A stretch of DNA of 64,000 nt from Psoroptes ovis (taxonomy: Eukaryota; Arthropoda; Arachnida; Sarcoptiformes; Psoroptidae). Where the stretch lies: NCBI GenBank assembly GCA_002943765.1, contig PQWQ01000043.1, positions 1 through 64,000 on the forward strand. The letters run 5' to 3'. The notes under the pieces are model-generated. The model made no database searches. It saw only the letters and a program-made list of their open reading frames with translations, and was not told the origin of the DNA. Both the position numbers and the translations under genes were made by a program. Shown here one piece after another: positions 62,387-64,000 of the stretch (position 1 is the first letter of the stretch; each line of letters begins with the position of its first letter).

Positions 62387-63691
62387 TTAATTGGTTGTGG
62401 GCAATTTCTTTGATTGATAACATGATTCACAAAATACTGTATGTCTAACCAATGTTTGTCCATCAGGACTATGGATTTTGATCAATTCATGCTGCCATGA
62501 TGATGATGATGATGATAATGTTTGCTGTTGTTGTTGATTTATCGATACTGTAAATGGTGTTGTTGTTGTCATAGATGATGATGATGGTAATAGTGATTCG
62601 TTTGGATTTCGTGTACCACAATTAGCACAAATAGCACATAGCGAACAAACCCAATGTCCTTGCGGAATGTCAACAAGACCAACACAATATGTATGATAAC
62701 CACGATCACATTTATCGCAAAACATCATACGTTCTTCATCATGTGGTTGGCCACATTTTTGACAAGATTTACAATCTTGACATTGCCAACGATATAATCG
62801 AATGGCCTCCAATAATTCACCACTTATTTCTAAACACGATGGATGACTGATCGCTTTACAATCAGCACAACATATTGGCTCAATAATTGATCCGGTTGTA
62901 TCTTGTTTACACATTTTACATAACTTCAAAGATGAGGATGGATTGATTTGAGATGATGAATTATTATCGAGATTGTTATGCTCATTTTGATATTGAATTG
63001 AAGTTGTTGATGACATTTTTCCAAGTATATTTTCATTATTGAAATTATCAACAATTGTGGTTGATCTATCATTATTTGGTTCCTCGAACGATTTGATCGG
63101 TGGACTCGGTGCACAATGAATTTCGCCACAACTACACGTAGAATCATCATCCAAATCAGATAAAACATCTGATCCTTCGATTTCTGAGTCAGAGTCATTC
63201 GAATTTTTTGCCATTTGCAATAACGTCGATGATGATGCTTGTAATTTATCAATATTGGGTACTACTGGTCCATGTAATACAGTTTTCAATGGTAAATAAT
63301 TTAGTTCATGAGTGTTGTAGCGCAGAAACCAATCCTGATATTGATTTGGAAGCAATGCGATTGGATATCTAAAATTCCCATTTTCACCATTTCTATCACG
63401 CCAAAGTGATGAAACACGGGCACGTTTTCTACTCCATTTTCGTAAACCTTTATTTTCACGTCCTAAACCAACTGGATACTGAATGGTGTATGTTTGTAAA
63501 TCCATACAAACACGACGATCTTCTTTACGTTCTTGATTCAGCTGTCTATTGTAATCGGTAACTGATTTCATAACACGATGTTGAACATTTTCCAATGTAT
63601 AACGATTTGATGAACGACCAGAATGTTCTGATGATGTTTTCGATTGATGATGATGATGAAGCGATGATGATGTTGTTGATGAAATACTCAT
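62387..63691 (-). CDS. PHF10: PHD finger protein 10 (BAF45a/SAYP-like), PBAF subunit
   Basis: A single exon encodes 434 residues. PHF10 is a subunit of the PBAF chromatin-remodelling complex and binds histone tails. The SAY-type region at about 35-145 reads VMKSVTDYNRQLNQERKEDR, YTIQYPVGLGR and YPIALLPNQYQDWFLRYNTH ELNYLPL. An acidic Ser-rich linker (SDSDSEIEGSDVLSDLDDD) follows. Two PHD fingers occupy about 258-352: CKMC, CADC, HPSC and WQCQDCKSCQKC; then FCDKCDRGYHTYCVGLVDIP and HWVCSLC, with zinc ligands intact. The tail is Gln/Ser-rich and ends CESCYQSKKLPTTN. An additional N-terminal exon cannot be excluded, but the ATG at 63691 precedes a complete domain set. Confidence 0.93.
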   Translation of the reverse strand: MSISSTTSSSLHHHHQSKTSSEHSGRSSNRYTLENVQHRVMKSVTDYNRQLNQERKEDRRVCMDLQTYTIQYPVGLGRENKGLRKWSRKRARVSSLWRDRNGENGNFRYPIALLPNQYQDWFLRYNTHELNYLPLKTVLHGPVVPNIDKLQASSSTLLQMAKNSNDSDSEIEGSDVLSDLDDDSTCSCGEIHCAPSPPIKSFEEPNNDRSTTIVDNFNNENILGKMSSTTSIQYQNEHNNLDNNSSSQINPSSSLKLCKMCKQDTTGSIIEPICCADCKAISHPSCLEISGELLEAIRLYRWQCQDCKSCQKCGQPHDEERMMFCDKCDRGYHTYCVGLVDIPQGHWVCSLCAICANCGTRNPNESLLPSSSSMTTTTPFTVSINQQQQQTLSSSSSSWQHELIKIHSPDGQTLVRHTVFCESCYQSKKLPTTN

Positions 63692-64000
63692 ATTGATAAG
63701 TTGTCATTCAGTGAAATCAATGGAAATTTAAATTTTAATCAAAGAACAAATGTGATATTTTTCATTCAAATGCACTTTTAATGAATTAATTGGTTAACGT
63801 ATTGCTGCCAGTTGACTTTTTTTGGAAGATTTTTTCGCTTGATTCAAATGTATTTACAACATTTTCATGAAAAAATGAAATTTTTGAAAATAAAAATCAA
63901 AACAAAACAGAAAACATTTAAAACTCATCAAAATTTCTGGAAAGTTTTTCTTTTTTCAAATGAAAAAGTTTCTCAGAAACTTTCTTCATTAAAATAACCA
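63692..64000. other. PHF10 5' flank
   Basis: About 310 AT-rich bases up to the window edge. A 61-codon open frame on the plus strand is Lys/Phe-biased and unsupported. Confidence 0.4.

Overview
The window looks like nuclear DNA from a small, very AT-rich animal genome. The gene set is metazoan: IFT80, TMEM209, the PBAF subunit PHF10, a voltage-gated proton channel and mitochondrial MRPL12. Protein-coding exons carry long Gln, Asn, His and Ser runs. Introns in the right half are mostly 51-113 bp with GT..AG ends. These traits suggest an acariform (dust-mite or scab-mite type) arthropod, but that placement is inference, not a demonstrated match.

Layout. 1-2039 is a roughly 43-44 bp satellite running off the left edge. 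2.3-7.5 kb holds a possible terminal exon of an unseen gene, a secreted serpin, a proton channel (HVCN1) and a J-domain membrane protein. 7.5-24.8 kb is gene-poor and rich in short inverted-repeat elements, but it hides a three-exon gene for a secreted Pro/Arg-rich peptide ending in a six-cysteine CS-alpha-beta (defensin-type) domain at 13595-14112. 24.8-27.9 kb encodes a PTB-domain protein with a huge low-complexity tail. 27.9-43.3 kb is again gene-poor, with more elements and a few unproven exon candidates. From 43.3 kb the DNA becomes gene-dense: TMEM209, MRPL12, a USP-family deubiquitinase, NDUFAF6, IFT80 and a repeat protein all lie on the minus strand, followed by a small unknown gene on the plus strand and PHF10 on the minus strand.

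Eighteen copies of one roughly 80-85 bp mariner-like MITE family and two copies of a second family lie in the gene-poor part (8.2-40.7 kb). None is seen in the gene-dense part.

Functions. The right-hand cluster is mostly housekeeping: mitochondrial translation (MRPL12), complex I assembly (NDUFAF6), cilia (IFT80), nuclear envelope (TMEM209), chromatin (PHF10) and ubiquitin (USP). I see no operon or shared pathway. The two most unusual items are the CS-alpha-beta peptide gene and a roughly 1505-residue protein built from about 30 copies of a 26-residue 'EPSxxxREPS' unit spread over phase-1 exons.

Spliced models were built by eye from frame, splice sites and known family sequence. No search or transcript data were used.
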